Assembly: GCA_032622095.1 (NCBI GenBank) | Contig: CP136069.1 | Coordinates: 63,780,819 to 63,844,818, forward strand | Length of the DNA stretch: 64,000 nt | DNA from: Siphonodentalium dalli | Taxonomy: Eukaryota; Mollusca; Scaphopoda; Gadilida; Siphonodentaliidae | Direction of reading: 5' to 3' | Shown here: one piece after another, positions 1 through 10,509 of the stretch | How the letters are laid out: every line of letters begins with the position of its first letter | How positions within the stretch are numbered: position 1 is the stretch's first letter | Program-made: the position numbers and the translations under genes | The notes under the pieces: model-generated | Told to the model about the DNA's origin: nothing | The model's input: the letters and a program-made list of their open reading frames with translations, nothing else | Database searches by the model: none

Positions 1-210
1 TATTCGAACTTATTCTACACAATTAGCTTTTTTTTGTTGTCAAATCACTATAACATTTTAGTTTACATAATAATGGTTTCCATACGCGAATGTTCGTTAT
101 TGGAGAACTATTAATCATGAATACATGAACAAAGTATATCGATTTCTCCATGTACTTCTTAGTGATGTTTTACAGACTTTTATATTTTTTGGAATATTTA
201 CCCACTAAGG

Positions 211-728
211 ACACTCTTAAAACAAATGTGTATAAATTCTACACAATATTTTTTAATTTTTATATTAAACACAATTGTGTAGAAATGACACATGACATAT
301 GTGTCGGTGGAATTTTCTCAACATTGCATGAATATGAGTGAATATGTGAGTATATTATAATTAGTAGATAAGATATGTTCTATTTGAGACACAAACCTCG
401 TAAAAGCTACCATATTAAAAAATCTGGCAGCAGCTTTAAATTTTTGTGCTACATAATTATGTGCTGTTCAGTTTTGATACACAGTGTATAACAAATTTAC
501 AACTGCTGCCAATGTTTTGTTCTGTGGTAGCATTTGAGAGTTTTGTGTCTCCAATAGAACATATCTCATCTAATAACTAAGATACACTCACCTATATTCA
601 CTCATATTCAACGTTGAGGAAATTCCACCGTCACATATGTCATGCGTCATTTCTACACAATTTTGTTTAAGTTCAAAATTAAAACATATTGTATAGAATT
701 TATACACATTTGTTCTAAGGGTGAGTGC
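211..728. repeat. 518 bp foldback (inverted-repeat) element
   Basis: Two imperfect arms of about 220 bases (211-435 and 505-728) are reverse complements of each other, separated by about 70 bases. Shared landmarks include ACAAATGTGTATAAATTCTA at the outer ends, GACATATGTG in the middle and GCTACCA/TGGCAGCAG near the centre. No long ORF of recognisable family is present. A short related piece recurs at 10,077-10,170. This is probably a non-autonomous foldback transposon; its superfamily is not determined because no clean target duplication is seen. Confidence 0.8.
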
Positions 729-1019
729 ATTGTCCACCTTTAAGATAAATCCTTAAAACACAGGTACACTACATCAGCTCAAAGACCTTTTAAACTTAAA
801 TGACCTTTTTTCGAATCGACTGAGCATTCGATGCGATAATGCATAATGCATCCGGTGACGATAGCGTGCTGTGAGAAAGCCACCCACGACGTCAATTCGC
901 GCCGTGAGATCTCGGGGAGCACTCGTCGAACTATCGAGATCACGAATATCCCGCAGCTCAGAGCGGAATTTCAGCTCCTCCCGAACGCCCCCTGCTGTTC
1001 AAGTCAGTGCTGAGTTTAA

Positions 1020-1473
1020 GAGGTCAATACCAAGTACAATGGCTCAGCATAGATTTAAAGTTCAGTACGTCCCTTCCAAAATAGCTAAATTGTGCACTGC
1101 TACACATAACAATACACACAAAATTCCAGGACCCCCTTGAACAGTTCAAGTCATAGTCCAAGTCTTCTTGTACTAAAACCAGCTAACATATTGGGATGGC
1201 GATGCTGGTCGCCATCCCAATATCTTAGCTGGTTTTAGTACAAGAAGACTTGGACTATTCAAGTCAGTGCTGAGTTAGAAAGGTCACGACTCATAATTCC
1301 TGTCCCTGCTGACAATCCCTGAGTACGGCGAGTTCGAGACTCGAGATTAGTATTACAGGGGGTCCTGGAATTTTGTGTGTATTGTTATGTGTAGCAGTGC
1401 ACAATTTAGCTATTTTGGAAGGGACGTACTGAACTTTAAATCTATGCTGAGCCATTGTACTTGGTATTGACCT
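1020..1473. repeat. TTAA-flanked foldback element with nested inner hairpin
   Basis: Arms of about 118 bases (1020-1137 and 1358-1473) are almost perfect reverse complements, starting GAGGTCAATACCAAG and ending CTTGGTATTGACCTC. TTAA lies directly outside both ends (1016-1019 and 1474-1477). A second hairpin sits inside: about 50-base arms at 1155-1205 and 1205-1257 meeting at GGCGATGCTGGTCGCC. The flank at about 976-1015 and the interior at 1258-1370 resemble the repeat at 1921-2175, so the structure looks like a repeat rearranged into an inverted duplication. TTAA flanks are compatible with a piggyBac-type insertion but could be chance in such AT-rich DNA. Confidence 0.7.
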
Positions 1474-1477
1474 CTTA

Positions 1478-1845
1478 ATGTGATGTGAAACACTCCGGTA
1501 GGGTGATCAAATATAAATGGAGAAGACTCTTGTTCAAAGTAGTACTTTTTACAAATATTATATCTAAATTGACAACACACACCGTCATTGTTATATATTA
1601 GTTAAATGCAGTGACTCTCGATGGCGAAATCGGTTTCGTTAGTTTATCGTCGAAAGATGCGTTCCGAATCGAGTAGTAAATATTTACAATTGAACGTAGT
1701 TCAGACGATGTTTTCTATGGAGTGGTACGGTCGATTTGCTTCAGATTTTAGGCAAAGTTAGTAGAATGCTACATTCCTCCAGTTGACATAGCTCCTGGAT
1801 ACTAAGTGATCAGTTTCACGCACCAGAACAAGTACATAATATGAG
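1478..1845 (+). repeat. Dispersed repeat, GTGATGTGAAACACTCC family, copy 1
   Basis: It starts just after TTAA with GTGATGTGAAACACTCC and contains the phrases GACAACACACACCGTCATTG and AGAATGCTACATT. It aligns over about 365 bases with 6121-6487, and its first part with the reverse strand of 48,020-48,106. No coding capacity is visible. The shorter element at 15,375-15,752 has the same terminal sequence at both ends, which suggests these are members or solo ends of a TTAA-targeting DNA transposon family. Confidence 0.7.
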
Positions 1846-1920
1846 TTATCCCCTTGCATTCGCACACATCAGATTTGAATTGTCTTTTTATTGCAGTTCA
1901 TATTGGGATTTTCAATGAGA

Positions 1921-2175
1921 TCCTCCCGAACGCCCCCTGCTGTTCAAATCAGTGTGGAGTTAGAAAGTTCGCGACTCAACATTTTTGTCCATGCTGACAG
2001 AAAACCCGAGTACGGTGAGTACTTTCGAGTTCGATAATTTGTGGTACAGGGGTCCTGGAACTTTTTGTTTATTGTTATATAGGAAGCAGTGTACAATTCA
2101 CCTAATTATATGCTAAGTAAATGATTAACTCTCTCTATATATATGCTAAGCCATTGTTTTTGGGTCTTGACCACG
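1921..2175. repeat. Partial copy of the 976-1476 repeat
   Basis: TCCTCCCGAACGCCCCCTGC at the start repeats 977-996 exactly, and GGTCCTGGAA with the following TATTGTTATAT repeats the interior of the 1020-1473 foldback. Here the sequence runs straight through without the inner hairpin, so this copy probably shows the unrearranged form. No gene is seen here, nor in the following 300 bases up to 2,498. Confidence 0.55.
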
Positions 2176-2498
2176 TGCATCAATGTTTATTTTAGATCGG
2201 AATTGTCTGAGGAAACAACTCTCTGTATACTTGGGCGTGTTCGTGTCATTATAATCACTGAGTTGCGTCCCTTGGTTTGAATACACAAAACACCCTAATA
2301 TAACCCCATTTTCTACTGAAAGCCCAAAGCAGACAAAACGGAGCGAATGTAATTATAAATAAGTATCTTCTATTCCGATATAGCTATAACATAACTGAGA
2401 AATATATTTGAAATACCTATAAACTATGTTGTCATAGCAATTCCAATTCGGGCAGAGAAATCGGGTTATTTTCCATCTTGTTTTGTTTTCTATTCTAA

Positions 2499-2746
2499 CC
2501 CTTTCCATAATCCATACTAAATGGATTCTTCCATCCAGTTATAAAAGTATACTTTGGAATGATCTATTTTTCATCTGGAGGGGTGTTCAGCAAAAATAAG
2601 CGGACGACAGATAATAAAAGTGCAGAAAGAGTCTTACTTATTGGAGTGAAATGTTTAGATAATAAGTTGTTTAACTTATTATCTGAACATTGTTAAGGGT
2701 CAATATGGGATAACTATTCACCAGTGAATGTTCAGCATATAAAGGG
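2499..2746. mobile_element. piggyBac-like MITE, CCCTTTC...AAAGGG family
   Basis: Begins CCCTTTCC after CTAA (a TTAA variant) and ends AAAGGG followed by TTAA at 2747-2750. The interior contains ATGGATTCTTCCATCCAGTT, CTGGAGGGGTGTTCAG and a hairpin around GATAATAAGTT/AACTTATTATC (about 2657-2690). Related copies are at 6493-6720, 6815-7048, 14,946-15,120 and, on the - strand, 34,370-34,608. TTAA flanks plus CCCTTT termini are the hallmark of piggyBac-superfamily elements; the transposase itself is absent from the window. Confidence 0.65.
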
Positions 2747-3231
2747 TTAAGTCACACAACATGATTACTGATACTGGCATCCGCAATGTGTACATGCACG
2801 TAAATATGTGTATACAAACACCAGCTATGTGTCACAAAATATTGCCAATTGATTTTGGTGATAATATTCGTCGCCTTTTAATCGTTGTATTCCGTTCGAA
2901 AATAATTTCCTATCACCGAAGTTACAACTAACCGTAGCAACGTGAATTCCGTTACTTATTACTTATTCCGTATTCTAAAAATTTCAGAAATTGTTGCAAA
3001 TGACGACGGGAATGTCCTTGGTGAAGTAGGACATTAATTTGAGCCGAAAACAATTTGGGCCGAAAAGTCCGAAATGGGAAGAAATAGGCAAAGTCCGAAA
3101 ATAAACGGAAATTGTCCCAAATAAGTTCAGAATGGAGCTTTCAACATCGGTAGTACCGTCCACTGGCAGTAAGCACGATTGCACTTATGTTATAACTAGC
3201 TGAAATAGTCACCTCGGTGCTCATTGCTCAC

Positions 3232-3540
3232 ATTAAATTTTTGAATGTTTAATAAGAATTCTTTATTTATAAGAACTGCTCAATTTAACATTTAAATTTA
3301 ATTTAATTTTATTTATTCCACAAAAATTAAATTAAATGTTTTTAAATTGAGCTACTTGCTTAATGTAACATTTAAATTTTAAATTTAAATTTTAAAGTTT
3401 AAATTTAATTTTGTTTAAATATAATTTAATATAATTATTGTAGTGTTTTAGACTGAACTGTTGACTCAATTTAACATTTAACAAACACAAATAAATATAA
3501 TTTAATTTAAATTAAAAAAAATTTAAATTAAAAAAAACAT
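3232..3540. repeat. AT-rich low-complexity tract
   Basis: Nearly all A and T, built from permutations of TTTAAATTT and AATTTAATT. It separates the left arm of the 2982-4545 element from its internal CCGCCAGGG repeats. No gene is seen. Confidence 0.8.
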
Positions 3541-3978
3541 CCGCCAGGGAACCCCGAGTCACCACACCAAATTTCGTTGAACTTCGGGAGCCTTTATTCA
3601 GCATCGGAAGGGCCTTTGGACGTAAATATTCAAATATGTTCATGTTCGACTTATTTGTTTATGAAATAAACCAAGCCCATACCCGTTATTCCGTTTGATG
3701 GCGCAGGCCACAGTGAAAACACATATATTAAGTGCGTACATCTGGTCTGCAAATAGGTTCATATTGAACATAATATATTAACATTTATTTAATTCTGAAA
3801 TATGCCCATAGTGAGCTTATTTTAATTTGTTTGCGTTCTTATTTATTTAATTAAATTTTTAGATCAAAATTATGAAAAACTAACGCCATTATATCCTCCG
3901 CCAGGGTATCCCGAGTCACCGCGCCATTTTGGTCCTTCTGGAGCCTTCATTCAAAGTTGGAGGGGCCTATGACAGACA
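3539..3978 (+). repeat. Two diverged CCGCCAGGG repeat units
   Basis: 3539-3620 and 3896-3978 share CCGCCAGGG, CCCGAGTCACC, GGAGCCTT and CATTC/TATTCA in the same order, about 357 bases apart. The following sequences also match (TTCATATTGRAC, CCCGTTATT, GCCACA, ACATATATTAA/ACATCTATAAA), so the duplicated unit is probably around 350-400 bases. Confidence 0.55.
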
Positions 3979-4679
3979 GATCCTACTTTTGTATATTGAT
4001 AATATTATTATGCTACTTCAATATATCATTGAGCAAATATGTTCATATTAATTGGACCTAAATATTGACATTGGTTCATATTGGACTTATTTGGTTATGA
4101 TATAAGCCCACAGCTGGACTGATACCCGTTATTATGTGGATGGCGAGGGCCACATAGATAACACATCTATAAAGAACGTACGTCATGAAATAGTGAGCGT
4201 ATTTGTTTTGTTTTGTTTTTATTTATTTATTTAGTTAATTATGAAAATTATGACAAATGTCATGCATAATACAAATATGTGTTAAAACCATGGATACAGT
4301 TCCAACATCATGGCGCAAATAGAAATTTCTGTACATGATTTGACAAAAAAAATGTTTCGGACAACTTTTTGAAACCAAAATGATTGGCGCCAGGTGGCCA
4401 CTAACGATTCTGAACTTATTTTGGACAATTAACGTTTATTTTCAAACTTTGTCTATTTTCGATCCATTTCGGACTTTTCGTCACACATTTAGGTCATGCT
4501 TCACTAAGGACGTCCCCGTGGTCATTTCCCACAAGTTCTGAAACTGTTTCGATCGAGCAGAGGGGCAAATTTTTTTCGGACACTTTTTGAAACTCGACCC
4601 AATTATTTTTCGGTCTAACTTGAAATTGTTCGTCCAATGTGGCCACTTACGATTCTGCAAACTCTATGCAGCGCCAACA

Positions 4680-5471
4680 AGTGGCAACAACGCTAGACTT
4701 TAGCATTTCCGAGCTGAAATTGCATGAATCACAATTCAAAATGGAATTGCTCTCCCATTGAGCCGCGGTGAACTGTTACGTGTTCAACCAGAACTAAAAA
4801 AATATTTCTCTACCATGTATCGCCACGTGTGATTAATCATCAAATTGGATAGGAAGCTGGAAGTTTCGCCACGTGTATTTGCATACCAAATAATGTATTC
4901 AAAATTAATTACTGAATGCCTCTGTAGTCTATAGGGTGATAGAGATTAGAGAAAGCAGGGTGCATGGGCACAGCTCAGATAAATCGGCATCGATGTGACA
5001 TATACGGCAGACTAATAGAATCCTTTTATGTCTTCCTAATGAATCTGGCGACCACCTCAAGTCTGTGTGGGTCGGACAAAGCGATATTATTTGCAGAGGC
5101 ATGACGCGCTCGTGAAAATCGATCGAACAACACCCAGCCTCAGAAGATATGACTTCCACTTATTCTGCTCTACCCGGAAATTATCGATAGTAGCCCACAC
5201 CAAACAGCTGGAGTCAGCGTATGTGTATAGAAGCATACACACCCGATAGAGCTTTTTCCGGGTACCTCAAACTATCTACAAAATCCTGCGATCGGTTTCG
5301 CACTCGTGTATCTACCATTGAAACAAAGCCACGCGCTATCGATGGGCAGATAAATCTTGCTGCGCGCTGTGATTTCTTAATCGGAGTTCTACGACTCGTT
5401 TTAGATTGTGCTTTTATGCGTTATTTGTCGCGAAGTGAAAATATAAATCGTGGGAGCTATATTCTATCAGC
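4680..5471 (+). other. Single-copy-looking flank upstream of the probable thioredoxin exon 1
   Basis: No repeat family seen elsewhere in the window is recognised here, and the base composition is less AT-rich than its surroundings. If exon 1 at 5472 is right, this stretch holds the promoter and 5' untranslated region. No convincing TATA box sits at the expected distance, and an out-of-frame ATG occurs at 5416. Several short ORFs overlap on both strands, but none resembles a known family. Confidence 0.3.
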
Positions 5472-5492
5472 ATGCGGGAAATCACGGAGAGG
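5472..5492 (+). CDS. Probable thioredoxin exon 1 (7 codons)
   Basis: The exon reads Met-Arg-Glu-Ile-Thr-Glu-Arg and is followed directly by the strong donor GTGAGT (5493). The phase is 0, as required by exon 2 at 21,406, and it gives a 107-residue thioredoxin, the usual length. In the animal thioredoxin gene as I recall it, exon 1 also encodes about eight residues with a phase-0 donor. Against it: the exon is tiny, it is 15.9 kb away, and it was chosen by eye. A weaker alternative, at 11,141-11,185, would give a 15-residue leader. Confidence 0.5.
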
Positions 5493-5642
5493 GTGAGTAA
5501 ATGTGTTTGTGTACATGTAGGCCTACGTGTTCGTCCCACAAAACATGATGTACTATTTTTATCGTCCAGTTATCACTATTCTGACACTATTCTGGCAAAT
5601 AATCTTTATATGAATGATGGTCTTTTGTGCAGATTTATGAAA

Positions 5643-6035
5643 GACTGCAAATAACAGTTGTTGGCCATTATAAATAAATATTAGCCCTATAGTATATACC
5701 CTAGTAGAAAAAGTCCCTAAACAACAAATTCGAGGTACCCTCAATTTTTGTCGTGTTTTTTATATATTCAGCTGATAAAAGTTGATATTCATAAAAAAAA
5801 AACCTGTCAAGGAGTGTATGGTCCGTGACTACGGTGAGTATGTTTTTTTTTATATTAGATAGTTTTGTATACGTCGGTGTTTATGTCCAAAGCGGATTTT
5901 TTTGGGTGATATTTCGAGTGCAAAAGGGGGGGTTGGAAGGTGCCTCGAATCTGTTGTTTCCAAACTTTTTCTACTAGTATATATACTAGGGCTACTATTT
6001 ATGTACCATGGCCATGCAACAACTGTGCTACAAAC
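5643..6035. repeat. Foldback element in thioredoxin intron 1
   Basis: Imperfect inverted arms at about 5643-5745 and 5938-6035 share TTCGAGGTACC/GGTGCCTCGAA, AACAACA, AGTAGAAAAAGT and AGCCCTA..TATATAC. The loop is about 190 bases. Short ORFs of 60-75 codons cross it but show no family resemblance and are not annotated. Confidence 0.6.
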
Positions 6036-6120
6036 ATCACCGGGAACAAATGGTTACAGAATGGGTCACAATCAGCGCTTCGTGTTAGTATTTTTATACT
6101 CGGTTTCAATGCAGCTTAAA

Positions 6121-6487
6121 GTGATGTGAAACACTCGGATATATATAGGGTGATCCAATAGAAATGGAGAATACTCCAAGTTGTTCTTTTTACGAATATT
6201 AATCCAAATTGCCAACACACACCGTCATTCTGATATATTAATTAAATGCACTGGATGGCGAAATAATTTGTGTATGTTTGTCGCCGATTGTTGCGTCCCG
6301 AATCCAGATGTAAATATTTACAATTGAGCGTAGTTTTGATGATGTTTTGTACTGTCATACTGAGATGTATAGTCGATTTCTTTGGAATTTTCGGCGATGT
6401 TAGTAGAATGCTACATTATCCAGGTTAGCATAACGCCTGAGTACTAACTTATCAGTTTCATGAACTCGAACAAGTCCATAATATGTC
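6121..6487 (+). repeat. Dispersed repeat, GTGATGTGAAACACTC family, copy 2
   Basis: TTAA at 6116-6119 is followed by AGTGATGTGAAACACTC, and the copy then follows 1478-1845 throughout (CAACACACACCGTCATT, TAAATATTTACAATTGA, AGAATGCTACATT). The copies differ by scattered substitutions, so insertion is old. It runs directly into the CCCTTTC-type element at 6493. Confidence 0.7.
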
Positions 6488-6492
6488 TTTAA

Positions 6493-7048
6493 CCCTTTCT
6501 ATATACTATTGGATTCTTCCATTCAGTTATATCATAGTAAACAATACATGGAATTGTCTTGATTATTATTCTGGAGCGATGTTCAGGAATTATAAGCAGA
6601 CGACGGATCTTAAAGGAATCCTATTCATTGTTGGGAAAAAGTTCAGATAATAGTTCAACAAACGATGGTCGTTTGTTGAACTTATATATGAACATTCCTA
6701 TGGTAAAACACGTTACAAGTTATACGTACTTCTGCATGGTGGATCATGCTGGCTATATATTACCAATGGCACAGTAGAGAACTATCTGCATGGTGTTGCA
6801 TATATTTCACTTAACCCTTTCAATACTAAATGAATTCTCCCACCCAGTTATAAGTAGGCATATACATGTATGTTGCAATGGTCTATTATTCATTTGGAGG
6901 GATGTTAAGGATATATGAGCAGACTATGATAATACAAGTGCAGAAGAAATCATATTCATTTGTGGGAAGTGTTTTGATAATAAGTTCAACGAACGACATA
7001 ATTATTCCTAAGGGAACTACTCGTCAATGAGTCTTTAATATAGAAATT
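6493..7048. mobile_element. Two tandem piggyBac-like MITE copies (CCCTTTC family)
   Basis: Copy one begins CCCTTTC after TTAA (6489-6492) and copy two begins at 6815 after TTAA (6811-6814). Both contain a GGATTCTTCC-type start, GTTCAG, GCAGAC.A, and TCATTNNTGGGAA followed by GATAAT.GTTCAAC. Copy one carries a hairpin around AACAAACGA at about 6655-6680. The right end of copy one has decayed; copy two fades near 7,048 after CGTCAATGAGT, a phrase also seen at 15,833. A 72-codon ORF here is only a by-product. Confidence 0.6.
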
Positions 7049-7236
7049 AACAGTGTTTCATAAGTTAGATTTCCAATAAAACATGTTCTAAAAAAATATC
7101 CACATTTTCTGAACAATTCATATAAATTAATACGAGAAAAATATTATTTACTATACTGTTGTTTTATACCATCGAAGCTATACAGCAAGTTCAGGGAAGA
7201 GATACAACGTCTTTAAAGGTGCCAGAGGGTGTCAGG

Positions 7237-7400
7237 TCTTGAAATAGTATGTCTGTCATTTGCAGAATGAGGTCCCCAGAGGGTGAATTTAGTGACGCTA
7301 TCCCGCACGGCAATTGTGCATGTTATCTTCTGAAAATTAGTGTAGGGGATATAGAAAAAGTAAATAAAACAATGTTAATTTGAGACTATGGATACTTCCC
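7237..7400 (+). repeat. Partial hAT-like MITE (AAGCCTTGAAATAG family)
   Basis: TCTTGAAATAGTATGTCTG is the left end of the family described at 47,196. It is followed by the GAGGTCCCCAGAGGGTGAAT block, then an interior segment (GTTATCTTCTGAAAATTAG and AATGTTAATTTGAGACTATG) that also occurs at 21,125-21,215 and 55,160-55,260. The right terminal hairpin is missing. Confidence 0.65.
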
Positions 7401-7439
7401 AGAAGATGATTTATTATATGACTGTCATTATTAGCTCAA

Positions 7440-9085
7440 CTTTACTTTGTAAAGTTTGAGCTATTGCCATGGCTCGGTATCCGTCGTCCGTGTGCGCGAG
7501 TGTGTGTGTGTGTGTGCGTGATTCGTCAACAATTTCCTTTAGCACGGGCTACAGGTCGTACCTTTGGTCGGATCATTATGAAATTTGTCATGGGCGTTGA
7601 CCAATCTCTGCCAGAGCGCACCAGTCGTACTTCCTTTCTGACTCTGTAACCGGCTGGGTACTCGTCTGCCGTTTCTATGTTTAGCGCGGGATTTTCCAAA
7701 CAAACTGGCGAAAACAGATCGCCCCAGAGTCAAATTTCCTATGTGCTTTGGGAACAATTCCCGCACTAAAAACTTAATGACAGAATGGAGGATCAGGGCG
7801 GTAGTTTTGTTGACGATTTTCGCAAGCAATTCATCAAAATTGTACAAATTAGAACTCTTGTGTCTGACTTGCCTGCGTGTTGTCGGGACGTTGTCGTCCA
7901 TGTGCGTTTAGACTTTGTGATGATAAAATAATCTGAGAACCAAATCACACCGTTTCGAAATATAGTTCTTTGGTTCTGGTACGAAACCACACAAATTTTG
8001 TTCGATATTTTGTGTGCTTAATAAGGGCAGCATTTTGCTCTGCTCGCTTGGTATATATTTTAATATCGCGGAAGTCCACCAAATGTGGGTGAAATGTCGC
8101 CGGTAGCAGCGGTCTTACCGAGTCGTCAGGGGAGGTAAACCCTGCATGGTCTCACATAGTCATCAAGTGAGGTAAACCCTGCGTGGAGTTTGGGCGTTGA
8201 CATTGACATGTAGATGGGAACGAGTCATTTTGGGGTCATTCGGCAAAAAACATGGCCGTCAGCAGCCATCTTGGATTTCAAAATTCAATCCATTAGCACG
8301 TGCTACATGCCGGAGTGTTCGTCTGATCATCATGAAATTTGTCATGGATGTTAATATTGAGATGTAGATGGGAACGAGTTATTTTGGGGTCATCCGGCCG
8401 GAAAACATGGCCGCCAGCAGCCATCTTGTATTTTACTCTTTGCATGAATAAATCCTTTGGCACGGGCTACAGGTCGTACCTTTAATCGGATCATCATGAA
8501 ATTTGTCACGGATATTGACAATGACATGTAGATGGGAACGAGTCATTTTTGGGCCATTCGACCAAAATACATGGCCGCCAGCGGTCATCTTGGATTTTAC
8601 TCTTTGCATGACTAAATCATTTGGCAAAGGCAACAGGTCGTACCGTTAGTCGAATCATTATGAAGTTTGTCATGTCTGTTGACATTGACATATAGATGGG
8701 AACGAGTCATTTTGGGGTCATTCGGCCATAAAACATGGCCGCCGGTAGCCATCTTGGATTTTACTCTATGTATGACTAAATCCTTTGACACAGGCTACAG
8801 GTCGTATCTTTGGTCGGATCATCATGAAATTTGTCATGGATGTTAATATTGACATGTAGATGGGAACGAGTCATTTTGGGGTCATTCGGCCATAAAACAT
8901 GGCCGCCAGCAGCCATCTTGGATTTTACTCTTTGCATGACTAAATCCAATAAGTCCACTTCCCTCACCCGATCATCACCAAACTTCATATTAATCTTGAT
9001 ATTGATCTACTAGATGGAAGATATCCAATGTTTTTGAATTTCATTGGAAAACATAGCCATCAGCAACAATCTTGGATTTTACTTT
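7440..9085 (+). repeat. Tandem array, about 164 bp units, plus leader
   Basis: The phrase GATGGGAACGAGT recurs at 8213, 8368, 8531, 8695 and 8859, with a weaker match at 9014 (spacing 155-164). Each unit also contains GGCTACAGGTCGTACCTT, GGATCATCATGAAATTTGTC and CATGGCCGCCAGCAGCCATC. A first partial unit lies at 7540-7600 behind a (TG)n run at 7499-7520. The sequence 7560-7900 is also homologous to 13,557-13,818. ORFs of 60-120 codons here are repeat by-products with no family match. Adjoining 9,090-9,465 shows nothing recognisable. Confidence 0.8.
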
Positions 9086-9468
9086 ATATATCTCTTCATG
9101 TTGATAATCTAGTATTACTTAGACCTTTCAACTTTCCGCATTCCTTATCGCTCCATTGACTGTATCACATGAAATTATTCCCTTTCCAAGTTGAGCTACA
9201 GTGGCATTGACACTTTCATTTTCATTAAATACCACTATTGTTTGTTTTCCGATAAATCTAATCATGAGTGTATCGTGACCCGATTCCAGATCATGCGTGT
9301 CCGAATCAGAACGAGGCTCCTGAACTATTTTCAATTGAGCAATTGTTGTTGATGATTAAATCGTTCAATAAATTTGAATTCAACTGATCCCCCTTTTTAA
9401 AATAAATTTCAGAGGTTGTTTGTAATAATTGAGGTTCAGTTGGTCATATAATATACATATTAATTCTG

Positions 9469-9593
9469 CAGTGAAGTGATCTGAGTCTCCACATCACGTC
9501 TCGTTCAGACTCGCAGCCTGCGGAAGCTCATCTGATCCGGGAGCTCACCTTCTCAACTCTGCGTGATATGGAGACTCAGATCACTTCACTGTA
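9469..9593. repeat. 125 bp palindromic MITE
   Basis: CAGTGAAGTGATCTGAGTCT at the left end and its reverse complement at the right form a stem of about 30 bases with one mismatch; the loop is about 64 bases. It resembles a small Tc1/mariner-type MITE, but no certain TA duplication is visible. Confidence 0.7.
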
Positions 9594-9621
9594 GTGATAA
9601 TCTCTATTTATAAACCTCTTA

Positions 9622-9717
9622 GAATGAGGTCCCCAGAGGGTGAATTTAGTAATGTTAGTAGTGGTCACTAAATGCACCACCTGGGGATCTCATTCTGCAG
9701 ACATACTATTTCATACT
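9622..9717. repeat. Minimal hAT-like MITE (AAGCCTTGAAATAG family)
   Basis: AGAATGAGGTCCCCAGAGGG at the left is mirrored by CCTGGGGATCTCATTCTGCA at the right, with ACATACTATTTCA beyond it, matching the right end of the family. Only the terminal hairpin remains. Confidence 0.7.
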
Positions 9718-10076
9718 AAGCAGAGTGTGTTAGCTAATTGGGTGTCGCGTCTTGCTTCCGGATCGATGCGTGTCGATATGTCTCGCATATATAAGTAGGT
9801 GCATGCATGCCCGTATTGTTTGGCATGCACTATTAATCTAAGAAACATGACATTTATCGCATCGAAAGCAAAAACCTGTACGGGTCTCCACCAAAATACA
9901 AACATAAAACACGACACTGAAACTACTAATCGACTTTATCGAGCGAATATTTCCCTCGGCGGCAGTTTCTTCATATCAGAGAGGAGAGTGGTTAGGCGCG
10001 GGATGGTCGAAAAGATCGAATGATCTTCTCCTTCACCCCTTCATATTATTCACGGACGTATACACTCTTGTATAGA

Positions 10077-10255
10077 ACAAATGTGTATAAATTCTACACA
10101 ATATTGTGTAGATATGACACATAACACATATTTGTCGGTGGAATTTTCTCAACATTGAATATTATTAGTTATATTCGGCAACATCGGGGGTAGGCCTACA
10201 TGGAGATTTAATACCTGGATGTCGATTTTGAACCCCGATGTTGCCGAAGATAAAA
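10077..10255. repeat. Truncated copy of the 211-728 foldback, followed by a hairpin
   Basis: ACAAATGTGTATAAATTCTA and GTCGGTGGAATTTTCTCAAC repeat 221-325. Then a separate hairpin pairs TTCGGCAACATCGGGGGT (about 10,174-10,191) with ACCCCGATGTTGCCGAA (10,232-10,248). The motif CCCCCGATGTTT recurs twice shortly downstream (10,458 and 10,487). Confidence 0.6.
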
Positions 10256-10509
10256 TTTTGTCCCCACAACAATTATAGCCATGCGGCCTCAATTTAAGTG
10301 TGCTTTTCATAGGTTCTCAGATAAATTCATACCAATCACCACCAATAAGAATAATTCAGTAGCCGACCTATGGATCCGGCGTCAGGTGACGTCATGCTTG
10401 GTGTGCTAGAGGAACGTCACGATTGGTGGAAACTGCTAGTTCAAGGGTCATTCATATACCCCCGATGTTTCACGTACTCATATACCCCCGATGTTTTTCG
10501 CACGTTATC

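Larger units (their letters stand above)
2982..4545. repeat. Long-TIR element, about 1.56 kb
   Basis: About 150 bases at 2982-3135 are the reverse complement of 4412-4545. Shared stretches include the sequence around CGGACTTT, CATTTCGGACTTTTCGG and AAGGACRTYCCCGT. Between the arms lie an AT-only tract and two copies of a CCGCCAGGG repeat. A diverged direct copy of the right-arm edge follows at about 4,570-4,660 (GGCCACTTACGATTCTG against GGCCACTAACGATTCTG at 4,397). No transposase is visible; it is probably a non-autonomous DNA transposon with long terminal inverted repeats. Confidence 0.6.

Noticed and set aside
871-1140. 89-codon + strand ORF
   Set aside because: It lies across the left arm of the 1020-1473 foldback, is arginine/serine-rich by composition and matches no family I know.
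1320-1350. tRNA/SINE B-box-like GAGTTCGAGACTC
   Set aside because: No A box or cloverleaf could be drawn around it, and the sequence is part of a dispersed repeat interior.
7539-7901. 120-codon - strand ORF
   Set aside because: It spans the dispersed repeat shared with 13,557-13,818, where the frame is broken; the other copies encode different short frames.
8131-9085. CRISPR-like reading of the regular 164-base array and of the many palindromes
   Set aside because: Units are long and contiguous without unique spacers, no cas-like genes occur, and the DNA is clearly eukaryotic with spliced genes.
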